From the NCBI RefSeq assembly GCF_029436685.1, contig NZ_JAROCY010000003.1, forward strand, positions 124,001-188,000: a stretch of DNA of 64,000 bases. Direction: 5' to 3'. Below the pieces are notes generated by a model that searched no databases, was not told where the DNA came from, and saw only the letters and a list, made by a program, of their open reading frames with translations. Both the position numbers and the translations under genes were made by a program. Of this stretch, positions 17,672 through 27,007 are shown piece by piece. Each line of letters begins with the position of its first letter. Positions within the stretch are counted from its first letter, which is position 1. The DNA comes from Novosphingobium cyanobacteriorum (GTDB taxonomy: Bacteria; Pseudomonadota; Alphaproteobacteria; Sphingomonadales; Sphingomonadaceae).

Positions 17672-19072
17672 ATGGCTGAATACGATTACGACGTCCTTGT
17701 CATCGGTGCCGGACCCGGCGGCTATGTCGCGGCGATCCGCGCGGCGCAGCTGGGGCTGAAGGTGGCCTGCGCCGAAGGGCGCGAGACGCTGGGCGGCACG
17801 TGCCTCAACGTCGGGTGCATTCCTTCCAAGGCGCTGCTGCACGGGTCAGAAAAGTTCGACGAGGCGGTGAACGGCACTTTCGCCCACTATGGCATCAAGA
17901 CAGGCCCGGTCGAGCTCGACCTTGGCGCGATGCAGGCGCAGAAGCTGGATTCGGTGAAGAGCCTGACCGGCGGCATCGAGTTCCTGTTCAAGAAGAACAA
18001 GGTCACCTGGCTGAAGGGCTATGCCAGCTTCAAGGACGCGCACAGCGTGGACGTGGCTGGCCAGACCGTGACCGCCAGGAACGTGGTGATCGCCACGGGT
18101 TCCAGCGTCACCCCCCTGCCCGGCGTGCCGGTCGATAACGACGCCGGCGTGATCGTGGACAGCACCGGCGCGCTGGCGCTGGATCGTGTGCCTGCCAACA
18201 TGGTCGTGATCGGCGGCGGCGTGATCGGGCTGGAGCTCGGCTCGGTGTGGCGCCGCCTCGGCGCGAAGGTCACCGTGGTGGAATTCCTCGACCAACTGCT
18301 GCCCGGCATGGACGGCGACGTGCGCAAGGAAGCCGCCAAGATCTTCAAGAAGCAGGGCATGGAGCTGAAGCTTTCCACCAAGGTCACCGGCGCGGTGGTC
18401 AAGGATGGGAAGGCGACGCTGACGCTTGAACCCGCAGCCGGCGGTGCGGCGGAAACGCTGGAAGCCGATTGCGTGCTGGTGGCCATCGGCCGCCGCCCGA
18501 ACGTCGATGGCCTCGGCCTCGACAAGATCGGCCTCGCGCTGAACAAGCGCGGCCAGATCGAGACCGACCACGATTTCGCCACCACGGTTCCGGGCGTGTG
18601 GGCCATCGGCGACGTGATCCCCGGCCCGATGCTGGCGCACAAGGCCGAGGACGAAGGCATCGCCGTGGCCGAGAACATCGCCGGACTGACCGGCATCGTG
18701 AATCACGATGTGATCCCCGGCGTGGTCTATACCTTCCCCGAATTCGCGGGCGTGGGCCTGACCGAGGAAGCGGCGAAGGAAAAGGGCGACATCAAGGTCG
18801 GCAAGTTCCCGATGCTGGCCAATAGCCGTGCCAAGACCAACCACGAGCCCGACGGCTTCGTGAAGATCATCTCCGACGCCAAGACCGACCGCGTGCTGGG
18901 CGTATGGGCCATTGCCAGCGTGGCGGGTACGATGATCGCACAGGCGGCACAGGCCATGGAATTTGGGGCGACAAGCGAGGACATCGCCTATACCTGTCAC
19001 GCACACCCGACTCATTCGGAAGCGATCAAGGAAGCGGCCATGGCCGTGACCGGCAAGCCGATTCACATGTGA
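17672..19072 (+). CDS. lpdA: Dihydrolipoyl dehydrogenase (E3)
   Basis: 466 residues. The FAD-binding motif is VIGAGPGGYVAAIRAAQLG. The redox-active cysteines are C44 and C49 in GGTCLNVGCIPSK. The NAD motif is VVIGGGVIGLELGSVWRRLG, and the C-terminal HAHPTHSEAI supplies the catalytic histidine and glutamate. The enzyme reoxidises the lipoyl groups of E2. Its place after sucAB assigns it mainly to the 2-oxoglutarate complex, although E3 can be shared. Confidence 0.96.
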   Translation: MAEYDYDVLVIGAGPGGYVAAIRAAQLGLKVACAEGRETLGGTCLNVGCIPSKALLHGSEKFDEAVNGTFAHYGIKTGPVELDLGAMQAQKLDSVKSLTGGIEFLFKKNKVTWLKGYASFKDAHSVDVAGQTVTARNVVIATGSSVTPLPGVPVDNDAGVIVDSTGALALDRVPANMVVIGGGVIGLELGSVWRRLGAKVTVVEFLDQLLPGMDGDVRKEAAKIFKKQGMELKLSTKVTGAVVKDGKATLTLEPAAGGAAETLEADCVLVAIGRRPNVDGLGLDKIGLALNKRGQIETDHDFATTVPGVWAIGDVIPGPMLAHKAEDEGIAVAENIAGLTGIVNHDVIPGVVYTFPEFAGVGLTEEAAKEKGDIKVGKFPMLANSRAKTNHEPDGFVKIISDAKTDRVLGVWAIASVAGTMIAQAAQAMEFGATSEDIAYTCHAHPTHSEAIKEAAMAVTGKPIHM

Positions 19073-19116
19073 TTCCAAGTTACATTCCATTGTCCGCCAT
19101 CCACGGACCGGAATGG

Positions 19117-19147
19117 GGCCGCTCGGGAAACCGGGCGGCCTTTTTGG
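19117..19147 (+). terminator. Rho-independent terminator after lpdA
   Basis: GGCCGCTCGG and CCGGGCGGCC form a stem with a GAAA-type loop, followed by TTTTTGG. It sits 45 bases past the lpdA stop and ends the sucAB-lpdA transcript. Confidence 0.85.
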
Positions 19148-19148
19148 T

Positions 19149-19211
19149 TTTGCGCCAAGACGCGAAGAAGAAAGACAATATCTTCGCGTCTTCGCGTCCT
19201 TGCGCGAAATT
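19149..19211. repeat. Intergenic inverted repeat, CGAAGAC family, copy 3
   Basis: TTTTGCGCCAAGACGCGAAG at the left is mirrored by CTTCGCGTCCTTGCGCGAAA at the right with a short loop. It is the most compact copy of the family and lies between the lpdA terminator and the end of the GGDEF-EAL gene. Confidence 0.75.
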
Positions 19212-21389
19212 CTAAGCCACCTTGCCCCGTGGCACATGCACTTCGAGGAACTGGCGCGGGGTGCTTGGCGCTTCGGCTCTGCCCAGCTTCGCCAGCGTGC
19301 GCGGAGGCACGCGGTGGCGGGTGACGAGGCCGCCCGCGCCATCGGACACCAGCGGCGTTTCGAACTCTACCCCGATCGAGGCATCGGCGCTGCGCACCAC
19401 GGTGGCGACGGCCAGTTGCCCCGCCCCCATGTCCAGCACCAGCCCCACCCCTTCGGGCACGCCCACCAGCCCGTCCACCCGCGCGCCGGTGGCGGAAAGA
19501 TCGCGCAGCAGCGCATCATAGCGGTGGTCTTCGTGAATCACGCCGATCCGGCGGAACACGGATCGGCGCTCTGGCCGGTGCCGATCTGGCCCTGAAGGTT
19601 CGATGCGGAAGCTTTCATCCTGCAGGCGCAGCAGGATCGTGTCCTGGTCCAGCGGCGGCGAGAACAGGAAGCCCTGCACGAAGCGGGCACCGCGCGCGCA
19701 GACCACTTTCAGCTGGTCGAACGCCTCGACCCCCTCCACCGTGGTCTCCATGCCCAGCGCATCGGCCAGGCCGATGATCGCGGCGATGATCTTCTCGCTG
19801 TTCTGGTTCTTGACGGTGGCGGTCTCGACAAAGCTGCGGTCCACCTTCAACCGGTCAAACGGAGCCGAACGCAGGTATCCCAGCGAGGAATAGCCCGTGC
19901 CGAAATCGTCGAGCGCCAGCCGCACGCCCAGCGCCTTCAGCTCGGCAAACACCGCTTCCACCGCCTCGTCATCGCCGGCGAAGATGGCTTCGGTCAGCTC
20001 CAGCTCCAGCCGTTCGGGCGCAAGGCCGGTTTCGGCCAGAACATCGGCCACCATCGCGGCAAAACCCGGCCGGCCGAACTGCACGGCCGAAACGTTCACC
20101 CCCACCCGCACGAAGGCGGGCCACAGCGCGGCATCGGCGCAGGCGCGGCGCAGGCCCCATGCGCCCAGCCGCTCGATCAGGCCGGTTTCCTCGGCAATGG
20201 GGATGAACAGGTCGGGATCCAGCGCGCCGCGATGCGGATGGTCCCAGCGCATCAGCGCCTCGAAACCCACCACCACGTTGTCAGCCGTGCGCACCACCGG
20301 CTGATACTGCATCCCCAGCGCAGGATCGCCGGCTTCGGCGGCGGCGAGCGCGGTGGCGAGATCGGCCTCGATCAGCGCGCGCTCCTCCTTCTCGTCGCGC
20401 AGGTCCGCGCTGTAGAAGCGGAAGGCGCCGCGCCCGCCGTTCTTGGCGGCATAGAGCGCAAGATCGGCCGCGTGGACCAGCGCATCGCGCTCCTGCGCGT
20501 CGAACGGGGCCACCGCAACGCCCACCGATGTGCCGACGCTCGCCTGCTTGCCATCGATGGCATAGGGCTGCGAGACGACGGCGATGATCTTCTGCGCCAG
20601 TTCGCCCAGCTTGCCCCGGTCATCCAGATCGGGCAGCAGCACCTGGAACTCGTCACCGCCCAGCCGCGCCACTTCGCCGCGCGCACCGATCAGCCCGGTC
20701 AGCCGCTGCGCCACCTGCCGCAGCAGTTCGTCACCCGCGTTGTGGCCCAGCGTATCGTTCACCAGCTTGAACCGGTCGAGATCGAGCATCATCAGCGCCG
20801 CGGGGCGGCCAGAGGGCATGTAGGCCGCCAGCACCTGGTCGATCCGCCGGGTCATGCGGTGGCGGTTGGCCAGGCCGGTCAGCGCGTCAAACTCCGCCGC
20901 GCGGGAATCCTCGCGCCTGCGGGTGTAATCGGCGGTCACATCGCGCGCCACGCCGCGATGGCCGTGGAACGTGCCCGACGGATCGAGCACCGGCGCGGCC
21001 GAGACTGACCACCACGCGGGCCGCGCATCGGCGGGGCTACGTGCATGGGCAAGGCGCAGCACCAGATCGGCAATGCGGCTGCGCCCGCTCATCTGGAAGG
21101 CCAGCGGCCGATCGGACCGTTCGCCTGCGGCCTCTGCATCAATTTCGAATACCGTGGCAAAGGCCTGGCCCACCAGTGTTGCCGGGGCCACGCCCATGCG
21201 GGCGCAGGCAGGTGCGGAGATATAGGTGATCAGGCCCTGCGCATCGGTGGAAAAGAACCAGCATTCCGCGGTTTCCAGCGTCGCCAGCAGATCGGCCGGG
21301 GCATCTGGCACGGGGGTGCTGCCGGGCGTGCCAGCCTCGCTTCCCCATCCCTTCAACAACCTGCGCATGGGTCCATCGGTCCGCCGCAA
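19212..21389 (-). CDS. PAS-GGDEF-EAL-PilZ cyclic-di-GMP signalling protein
   Basis: 725 residues and no membrane segment, so probably cytoplasmic. Domains in order: a PAS-like sensor (about 35-155), GGDEF with intact GGDEF at 244-248, EAL with EAL at 377-379, and a C-terminal PilZ-like domain. The EAL catalytic set looks complete (NVSAVQF, ELTEAIF, LDDFGTGYSSL, LKVDRSFV, TVEGVE, VQGFLFSPPL). The PilZ-like part has an RRSVFRR arginine cluster and DLSATGARV. No RxxD inhibitory site lies five residues before GGDEF. The protein can plausibly make or hydrolyse cyclic di-GMP and sense it through PilZ; which activity dominates is unclear. A start 21 bases downstream is possible. Confidence 0.88.
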   Translation of the reverse strand: MRRTDGPMRRLLKGWGSEAGTPGSTPVPDAPADLLATLETAECWFFSTDAQGLITYISAPACARMGVAPATLVGQAFATVFEIDAEAAGERSDRPLAFQMSGRSRIADLVLRLAHARSPADARPAWWSVSAAPVLDPSGTFHGHRGVARDVTADYTRRREDSRAAEFDALTGLANRHRMTRRIDQVLAAYMPSGRPAALMMLDLDRFKLVNDTLGHNAGDELLRQVAQRLTGLIGARGEVARLGGDEFQVLLPDLDDRGKLGELAQKIIAVVSQPYAIDGKQASVGTSVGVAVAPFDAQERDALVHAADLALYAAKNGGRGAFRFYSADLRDEKEERALIEADLATALAAAEAGDPALGMQYQPVVRTADNVVVGFEALMRWDHPHRGALDPDLFIPIAEETGLIERLGAWGLRRACADAALWPAFVRVGVNVSAVQFGRPGFAAMVADVLAETGLAPERLELELTEAIFAGDDEAVEAVFAELKALGVRLALDDFGTGYSSLGYLRSAPFDRLKVDRSFVETATVKNQNSEKIIAAIIGLADALGMETTVEGVEAFDQLKVVCARGARFVQGFLFSPPLDQDTILLRLQDESFRIEPSGPDRHRPERRSVFRRIGVIHEDHRYDALLRDLSATGARVDGLVGVPEGVGLVLDMGAGQLAVATVVRSADASIGVEFETPLVSDGAGGLVTRHRVPPRTLAKLGRAEAPSTPRQFLEVHVPRGKVA

Positions 21390-21454
21390 ACTCTTGCCGA
21401 TTCTGCAACGGGGGTGGTTACGAATGCGCTAAGAACCTGTGCTATGGAGCGAAT

Positions 21455-22105
21455 ATGCCGCTTCCCCTGCCCGTGCCGCTGCCTGCCCCCGCCCTGCCCG
21501 CCGCGCTGGCGCTGATCGACCTCGGCGGCATTGCCGTGTTCGCATTGACGGGCGCATTGCTGGCGGCGCGGCTGCGGCAGACGCTGGTGACGATGGCGTT
21601 CTTCGCGGTGGTGACCGGCGTGGGCGGCGGTTCGGTGCGCGATCTGCTGATCGGCGCGCCGGTGTTCTGGGTGCGCGATCCGTGGGTGGCGCCGGTGTGC
21701 CTGGGCGTGGCGCTGGTGGCATGGTTCACCCCCCGCCGCTGGTGGGAAGGCGCGGTTCTGGAATGGCTCGATGCCGCAGGATTGGGCGCCTATGCCGTGC
21801 TCGGCACCGCCAAGGCGCTGGGATATGGCGTGGCGCCCGTGCCTGCGGCGATGATGGGCGTGATCACCGGCTGCGTCGGCGGGGTGATCCGCGATGTCCT
21901 CGCCGGGCGCCCATCGATCCTGATGCGACCGGAACTGTATGTGACGGCAGCCGCGCTTTCGGCATCGCTGTGCGCGCTGGGCCACATCGCGGGCGTGCCG
22001 CGCGAGATCGCCTGGCCTGTGGCGGCCTTGGCCGGCTTCGGGCTGCGCGGCGCGGCGATCCGGTGGAAGCTGGCGATCCCGGCCTATGGTTCGGACGAGA
22101 AGTAG
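21455..22105 (+). CDS. TRIC-like / UPF0126 cation channel membrane protein
   Basis: 216 residues with about seven membrane segments. Two glycine-rich repeats (VTGVGGGSVRDLLIG and ITGCVGGVIRDVLAG) are the mark of the bacterial TRIC-like UPF0126 (YicG/YadS) family, which forms trimeric channels for monovalent cations. The repeated halves reflect internal duplication in the family. It is divergent from the GGDEF-EAL gene with a 65-base shared promoter region. Confidence 0.88.
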   Translation: MPLPLPVPLPAPALPAALALIDLGGIAVFALTGALLAARLRQTLVTMAFFAVVTGVGGGSVRDLLIGAPVFWVRDPWVAPVCLGVALVAWFTPRRWWEGAVLEWLDAAGLGAYAVLGTAKALGYGVAPVPAAMMGVITGCVGGVIRDVLAGRPSILMRPELYVTAAALSASLCALGHIAGVPREIAWPVAALAGFGLRGAAIRWKLAIPAYGSDEK

Positions 22106-22114
22106 CGCGGTGGT

Positions 22115-22194
22115 GGTTCGACAAGCTCACCACGAGCGGTTTTGTATGTCCAACGACCAATCCCAACACCGCTCACCCTGAGCCTGTCGAAGGG
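22115..22194. repeat. TTCGACAAGCTCA/TGAGCCTGTCGAA repeat, copy 1
   Basis: GTTCGACAAGCTCACCACGA and CTGAGCCTGTCGAAG form the ends of an imperfect palindrome with an AT-richer middle. Further copies are at 35611-35676 and 58291-58366. Such elements are widespread in bacterial intergenic DNA; here it separates convergent genes. Confidence 0.7.
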
Positions 22195-22232
22195 TGCTGG
22201 CGCCAAACGCGACAGCTAATCCCTTTCCGCGC

Positions 22233-23231
22233 TCACCCCATCGTCACCACAACCTTGCCAGTCGCCTGCCGGTTTTCCAGCAGGGCAATGGCCTGCCCCG
22301 CATCGGCCAGCGGATAGCGCGCCGAGACGAGCGGCCTGATCCTGCCGGCCTTGAGCAGGGCGAACAGTTCCTGCACTTCCGCCGCGAATGCCTGCGGTTC
22401 GCGCTGGGTCCATGCGCCCCAGAACACACCGCAAACGTCGCAGGATTTCAGCAGCGTCAGGTTCAGGGGCAGCTTGGCAATGCCGGCGGGGAAGCCCACC
22501 ACCAGGAAGCGCCCTTCCCACGCGATGGCGCGCAGCGCGGGTTCGGAATAATCACCACCAACGATGTCATAGACGATATCTGCGCCATTCGGCCCGCAGG
22601 CGGCCTTGAACTGGTCGGCCAGTGCCTTGCTCTGCGCCTTGTCGAACGGCGGGCGGCCATAGATGACCACGTCGTCCGCGCCGGCATCGCGCACGATCTG
22701 CGCCTTCTCCTCGCTGGAAACCGCCGCGATCACCCGCGCGCCAAAGGCCTTGGCAAGTTCCACCGCAGAAAGGCCGACCCCGCCTGCGGCGCCGAGCACC
22801 AACACGGTCTCGCCCGCCTTGATATGGCCGCGGTCCTTCAGCCCGTGGATCGTGGTGCCATAGGTCATCAGAAGCGATGCGCCGGTTTCATAATCCACCC
22901 CTTCGGGCAGCGGATAGAGCCGGTTGCTCGGCATGACGACCTTCTCGGCAAGGCCACCGTGGCCGATCATCCCGATCACCCGGTCCCCAACCTTCCAGCC
23001 CGAAACGCCTTCGCCCACCGTCTCGATCACACCGGAAAGTTCGCTGCCGGGCGCAAACGGGCGTTCCGGCCTGAACTGATAGAGATCCCGGATGACCAGC
23101 GCATCGGGAAAGTTGATGGAACAGGCGTGGACGCGGATCACCACCTCGCCCGGCCCCGCAACGGGATCGGGCAGGTCGTCCAGCGTCAACGTTTCGGGGC
23201 CGCCGGCGGCGTGGCTGCGCAAGGCCTTCAT
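22233..23231 (-). CDS. Zinc-less NADPH:quinone oxidoreductase (MDR family)
   Basis: 332 residues. The GroES-like N-terminus has VVIRVHACSINFPDALVIRD and FAPGSELSGVIETVGEGV. The NADPH-binding motif is VLVLGAAGGVGLSAVELAKA in the Rossmann half. It lacks the cysteine-rich structural zinc loop of alcohol dehydrogenases, which fits the quinone oxidoreductase (Qor) branch. Substrate is probably a quinone or an enone; it cannot be named. It lies downstream of leuD, separated by a terminator-like hairpin. Confidence 0.87.
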   Translation of the reverse strand: MKALRSHAAGGPETLTLDDLPDPVAGPGEVVIRVHACSINFPDALVIRDLYQFRPERPFAPGSELSGVIETVGEGVSGWKVGDRVIGMIGHGGLAEKVVMPSNRLYPLPEGVDYETGASLLMTYGTTIHGLKDRGHIKAGETVLVLGAAGGVGLSAVELAKAFGARVIAAVSSEEKAQIVRDAGADDVVIYGRPPFDKAQSKALADQFKAACGPNGADIVYDIVGGDYSEPALRAIAWEGRFLVVGFPAGIAKLPLNLTLLKSCDVCGVFWGAWTQREPQAFAAEVQELFALLKAGRIRPLVSARYPLADAGQAIALLENRQATGKVVVTMG

Positions 23232-23267
23232 CGATCTTTCTCCCGCGTTCTGGTGGGCGCAAACGCA

Positions 23268-23291
23268 AAGGGCGCCCGTTTGGACGCCCTT
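23268..23291 (-). terminator. Terminator-like hairpin after leuD
   Basis: On the minus strand AAGGGCG and CGCCCTT pair around a ten-base loop and are followed by TTTGCGTTTG. It sits 49 bases past the leuD stop and before the quinone oxidoreductase gene. Confidence 0.6.
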
Positions 23292-23339
23292 GGTTAAGCG
23301 GTTATGCCCGCTGGGGAAAGCCCCGATTTAACCGATCAC

Positions 23340-23942
23340 TTAAGCTGCGGCGAGAACGCCGTTGGCAAGGAACGGCCGCTCTTCGCGCACCGTGCCTTCG
23401 AATGCGGCGATCTGGGCGTCACGGGCCATGGTCAGGCCAACCTCGTCAAGCCCGTTGAGCAGGCAATGCTTGCGGAACGGATCGATCTCGAAGCTGAAGC
23501 GATCCTGAAACGGAGTGGTAACCGTCTGATTTTCAAGATCAATGTGAATGGGGTCAGTGCGTGCCACTTCCACCAGGCGGTCCACCGCAGCCTGCGGCAG
23601 AACCACGGTGAGGATGCCGTTCTTGAACGCGTTGCCCGAGAAGATATCCGAGAAACTCGGCGCGATCACCGCCTTTACGCCCAGGTCCAGCAGGGCCCAG
23701 GCTGCGTGTTCGCGGCTCGATCCACAGCCGAAGTTGTCCCCCGCTACAAGGATGGGCGAGCCGGAAAACTCGGCGCTGTCAAACAGGTTGTCCGGATCCT
23801 TGCGGATCGATTCGAACGCGCCCCGACCCAGCCCTTCACGGGTGATGGTCTTCAGCCAATGGGCAGGGATGATGACGTCGGTATCGACGTTCTTCTGGCC
23901 GAACGGATAGGCGCGGCCTTCGATCTGGTTCACCGGTTCCAT
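23340..23942 (-). CDS. leuD: 3-isopropylmalate dehydratase small subunit
   Basis: 200 residues, the usual size. It shows the swivelling-domain signatures [16 protein letters not shown] and [21 protein letters not shown]. With LeuC it isomerises 2-isopropylmalate to 3-isopropylmalate in leucine synthesis. It lies 850 bases downstream of leuC on the same strand, with a glycosylase and a small membrane-protein gene between them, a spacing seen in some alphaproteobacteria. Confidence 0.95.
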   Translation of the reverse strand: MEPVNQIEGRAYPFGQKNVDTDVIIPAHWLKTITREGLGRGAFESIRKDPDNLFDSAEFSGSPILVAGDNFGCGSSREHAAWALLDLGVKAVIAPSFSDIFSGNAFKNGILTVVLPQAAVDRLVEVARTDPIHIDLENQTVTTPFQDRFSFEIDPFRKHCLLNGLDEVGLTMARDAQIAAFEGTVREERPFLANGVLAAA

Positions 23943-24059
23943 GCCGCCGCTATAGCTCGCGAAAGCCCTTTCGCAAGGTACATTGAGAAGGACTGACAGG
24001 GGGCTGAAACCGGTTGAGACGGGGTTGAAGTCGATTGAACCCCGGCCAAAACGCCCTGA

Positions 24060-24224
24060 TCAGTCGGTCTCGGGTACGTCGGCAACCGGGGTCGCCGGCT
24101 TCTCGGCGCGTTCCTTGCGGCGCGAGGCATAGAGCAGCGCGGCGGCCACGGCGGCCGATCCGATCGCCGCGCCGGCCAGCGCCGCGGTACCGGTCCAGGT
24201 GCTCTTTTCGGTCTTCTTGCTCAC
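24060..24224 (-). CDS. Small single-pass membrane protein
   Basis: 54 residues starting at a GTG with a good AAGGAG site seven bases upstream. There is one glycine/alanine-rich membrane helix (GTAALAGAAIGSAAVAAALL), then a basic stretch (YASRRKERAEK) and an acidic end. No known domain. It is probably co-transcribed with leuC and leuD. Function unknown. Confidence 0.65.
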   Translation of the reverse strand: MSKKTEKSTWTGTAALAGAAIGSAAVAAALLYASRRKERAEKPATPVADVPETD

Positions 24225-24281
24225 GAAACGCTCCTTGTCTCTGGCTGCCAGAATTGGCGGGCCGCGTCGCAAATGCAAGGT

Positions 24282-24797
24282 TCAGAGCAGGAATTTCCGC
24301 AAGGAATTCCAATGCGCCTGCTTTTCCGCCGCTGTCATGCGGGCATGAGCCGGGCTGCTGGAGGGCAATTGCACCCGTTCCAGATCGGGATGGCCAGGCA
24401 GCTGTTTCGCCCCGATTTTCGCCGAAGCCGCGCCGTTGAACGCCACTGCTTTCAGCATGGGCAGCGAGGCGACGCGAGCGGCCAGCGGGGCGGGGTCCAC
24501 ATCGCGCAGCGCGGCATCGAGGCTGCCCTTGCGATGGGCGGATCGGACCGTGTCCCACAGACCGATCCCGTGTAAAAGAACCACGGCAAGACGTTGATCG
24601 TATGCGATTTCCGGCAAGTCAGGCCGCTGGATCACCCCACCCACCAGCCGCCAGAACAGGTTGGCGGGATGCGCATAATACCGGCCCGCGGCAAGGCTCG
24701 CCTCCCCCGGCAGGCTGCCGAGGACGAGGACGCGCGTATCGGGCGAGACGACCGGGGCGAAGGCGGACTTGCGCCCCGGATCGCGGGTGCCGATCAC
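24282..24797 (-). CDS. DNA-deoxyinosine glycosylase (Mug/UDG superfamily)
   Basis: 171 residues. The start of the fold, [30 protein letters not shown], is characteristic of the family that removes hypoxanthine (and some uracil) from [22 protein letters not shown] and a late SSSPAHAR block complete the pattern. It would begin base excision repair of deaminated adenine. Its ATG overlaps the leuC stop by four bases, so expression is tied to leucine genes by position only. Confidence 0.82.
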   Translation of the reverse strand: MIGTRDPGRKSAFAPVVSPDTRVLVLGSLPGEASLAAGRYYAHPANLFWRLVGGVIQRPDLPEIAYDQRLAVVLLHGIGLWDTVRSAHRKGSLDAALRDVDPAPLAARVASLPMLKAVAFNGAASAKIGAKQLPGHPDLERVQLPSSSPAHARMTAAEKQAHWNSLRKFLL

Positions 24798-26227
24798 ACC
24801 AGTTCGCGCACGTCCGTGAGGCGGCCGGTGACTGCCGCCGCCGCCGCCATTGCCGGGCTGACGAGGTGAGTGCGCGCGCCGGGGCCCTGGCGGCCGACAA
24901 AGTTGCGGTTGCTGGTGGAGGCGCAGCGTTCGCCCGCAGGCACCTTGTCAGGGTTCATGCCAAGGCAGGCCGAACAGCCGGGTTCGCGCCATTCGAAGCC
25001 GGCTTCGAGGAAGACCTTGTCGAGCCCCTCGGCCTCGGCCTGTTCCTTCACCAGCCCCGAACCGGGGACGACGATGGCCCAGCGCACGTTGTCCGCCTTC
25101 TTCCGGCCCTTCAGCACGGCGGCGGCGGCGCGCATGTCCTCGATCCGGCTGTTGGTGCACGATCCGATGAACACGTTCTGGATCTCCACCGAATCCAGCC
25201 GCTGGCCGGGCTGCAGCCCCATGTAGTGGAGCGACTTGCGCGCGGCGTCCTGCTTCGAGGCATCGGCAAAGCTTTCGGGCGCGGGGACGAGGCCGGTGAT
25301 CGGCAGCACGTCTTCCGGGCTGGTGCCCCAGGTAACCGAAGGCGCGATGTCAGCCGCGTCGATCACCACGACCTTGTCATACTGCGCGCCCGGATCGGTG
25401 GCGAGGCTCTTCCACCAGGCCAGCGCCTTGTCCCAGTCCTCTCCCTTGGGCGCGAAGGGGCGGCCCTGCACATAGGCAAAGGTCTTCTCATCGGGCGCGA
25501 TCAGGCCGGCGCGGGCGCCGTGTTCGATCGCCATGTTCGACACGGTGAGGCGGCCTTCGATCGACAGATCGCGGATCACGCTGCCGGTATATTCGATGAC
25601 ATAGCCGGTGCCGCCCGACGCGCCGAGCACGCCGGTGATGTGCAGCACCACGTCCTTGGCCGAAACGCCGGGGACCAGCGTGCCTTCCACGCGGACTTCC
25701 ATCGCCTTCGACCGCTTGAGCAGCAGGGTCTGCGTGGCGAGCACGTGCTCGACCTCGCTGGTGCCGATGCCGAAGGCCAGCGCGCCGAGGCCGCCATGGC
25801 AGGCGGTGTGGCTGTCACCACAGACGATGGTGGCGCCGGGCAGCGAAAAGCCCTGCTCCGGCCCGACGACGTGGACAATGCCCTGTTCGCGATCGGCATC
25901 GCCGATCAGGCGCACGCCGAATTCGGGCGCGTTGCGCTCAAGCGCAGCAAGCTGCTGCGCGCTTTCCGGATCGGCGATGGGAATGCGGTTGCCCGCGGCA
26001 TCACGCCGCGCGGTGGTGGGCAGATTGTGATCCGGCACCGCCAGCGTCAGATCGGGGCGACGCACCTTGCGGCCCGAGACGCGCAGCGCCTCGAACGCCT
26101 GCGGGCTGGTGACCTCGTGGACGAGGTGGCGATCGATGTAGATGAGGCAGGTGCCGTCATCGCGCGCTTCGACAACGTGGGCGTCCCAGATCTTCTGGTA
26201 GAGGGTGCGGGGGGCAGCGTTCGACAT
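24794..26227 (-). CDS. leuC: 3-isopropylmalate dehydratase large subunit
   Basis: 477 residues from the ATG at 26227; an upstream in-frame start at 26263 is less likely because [19 protein letters not shown] is the family N-terminus. The iron-sulfur cluster ligands are in [12 protein letters not shown] and CSACLGMN. The active-site run [21 protein letters not shown] is intact. It acts with LeuD in leucine synthesis. Confidence 0.95.
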   Translation of the reverse strand: MSNAAPRTLYQKIWDAHVVEARDDGTCLIYIDRHLVHEVTSPQAFEALRVSGRKVRRPDLTLAVPDHNLPTTARRDAAGNRIPIADPESAQQLAALERNAPEFGVRLIGDADREQGIVHVVGPEQGFSLPGATIVCGDSHTACHGGLGALAFGIGTSEVEHVLATQTLLLKRSKAMEVRVEGTLVPGVSAKDVVLHITGVLGASGGTGYVIEYTGSVIRDLSIEGRLTVSNMAIEHGARAGLIAPDEKTFAYVQGRPFAPKGEDWDKALAWWKSLATDPGAQYDKVVVIDAADIAPSVTWGTSPEDVLPITGLVPAPESFADASKQDAARKSLHYMGLQPGQRLDSVEIQNVFIGSCTNSRIEDMRAAAAVLKGRKKADNVRWAIVVPGSGLVKEQAEAEGLDKVFLEAGFEWREPGCSACLGMNPDKVPAGERCASTSNRNFVGRQGPGARTHLVSPAMAAAAAVTGRLTDVRELV

Positions 26228-26377
26228 GGCCTGCGGACTAGGCCTGCCGCGCGTGGTTTTCAAGGCGTTGGGCGGTTTGGCCGCGCAATTTTATTGCCCG
26301 AACGGGATGGGTCGCGCAGGGGCGCGCAACGGTGTATCAGGGGATGGAGAACGGGTTCTGCGGCCGAGAGCGTGGAG

Positions 26378-26462
26378 CCCCCTCCCCGCTGCGACTGGCG
26401 GACCTTCGGTTCGGCAAGTCTCGCTGCTCCTCCCCGCCGGGGAGGGGTAGGGGTGGGGGTTC
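26378..26462. repeat. CTCCC/GGGAG palindromic repeat, copy 6
   Basis: CCCCCTCCCCGCTGCGACTG at the left pairs loosely with CTCCCCGCCGGGGAGGGGTA at the right. It fills much of the 270-base gap between divergent leuC and crtZ. No other feature was recognised in the gap. Confidence 0.55.
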
Positions 26463-26497
26463 AGCGGTGCGGTCACAGCGCGCCGAGGGAAACCGGA

Positions 26498-27007
26498 ATG
26501 ATCGAACTGCTTATCGTGATCGCCACAGTCCTGTTCATGGAAGGGGTGGCTTGGTCCAGCCACAAGTACGTGATGCACGGGTTCGGGTGGAACTGGCACC
26601 GCGACCACCACGAACGGCATGACGGGTTCTTCGAGAAGAACGACCTCTATGCCGTTGTCGGCGCGGCGATTTCCATCTCGTTCTTCATGATCGGCAGCCC
26701 GTTGGTGCTGGGCGACGCGGCCTGGGCGCCGGGCACATGGGTGGGCGTGGGCGTGCTGTGCTATGGCGTGATCTACACGCTGGTCCATGATGGCCTGGTC
26801 CACCAGCGCTGGTTCCGCTACGTGCCCAAGCGCGGCTATGCCAAACGGCTGGTGCAGGCGCACAAGCTGCACCACGCCACCGAAGGCAAGGAAGGCGGCG
26901 TAAGCTTCGGCTTCATCTTCGCCCGCGATCCGGCCGTGCTGAAGCAGGAACTGAAAGTGCAGCGCGAAAAGGGCATCGCCGTGCTGCGCGAGGCCATCGA
27001 CGCCTAA
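26498..27007 (+). CDS. crtZ: Beta-carotene 3-hydroxylase
   Basis: 169 residues from the ATG at 26498. It is a membrane di-iron hydroxylase with the conserved histidine clusters HKYVMH, HRDHHERH, HDGLVHQR and HKLHH, and three to four hydrophobic segments. It adds hydroxyl groups to the rings of beta-carotene, giving zeaxanthin; sphingomonads use this on the way to nostoxanthin and related yellow pigments. No other carotenoid gene is in the window. Its stop codon overlaps the stop of the convergent gene. Confidence 0.94.
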   Translation: MIELLIVIATVLFMEGVAWSSHKYVMHGFGWNWHRDHHERHDGFFEKNDLYAVVGAAISISFFMIGSPLVLGDAAWAPGTWVGVGVLCYGVIYTLVHDGLVHQRWFRYVPKRGYAKRLVQAHKLHHATEGKEGGVSFGFIFARDPAVLKQELKVQREKGIAVLREAIDA

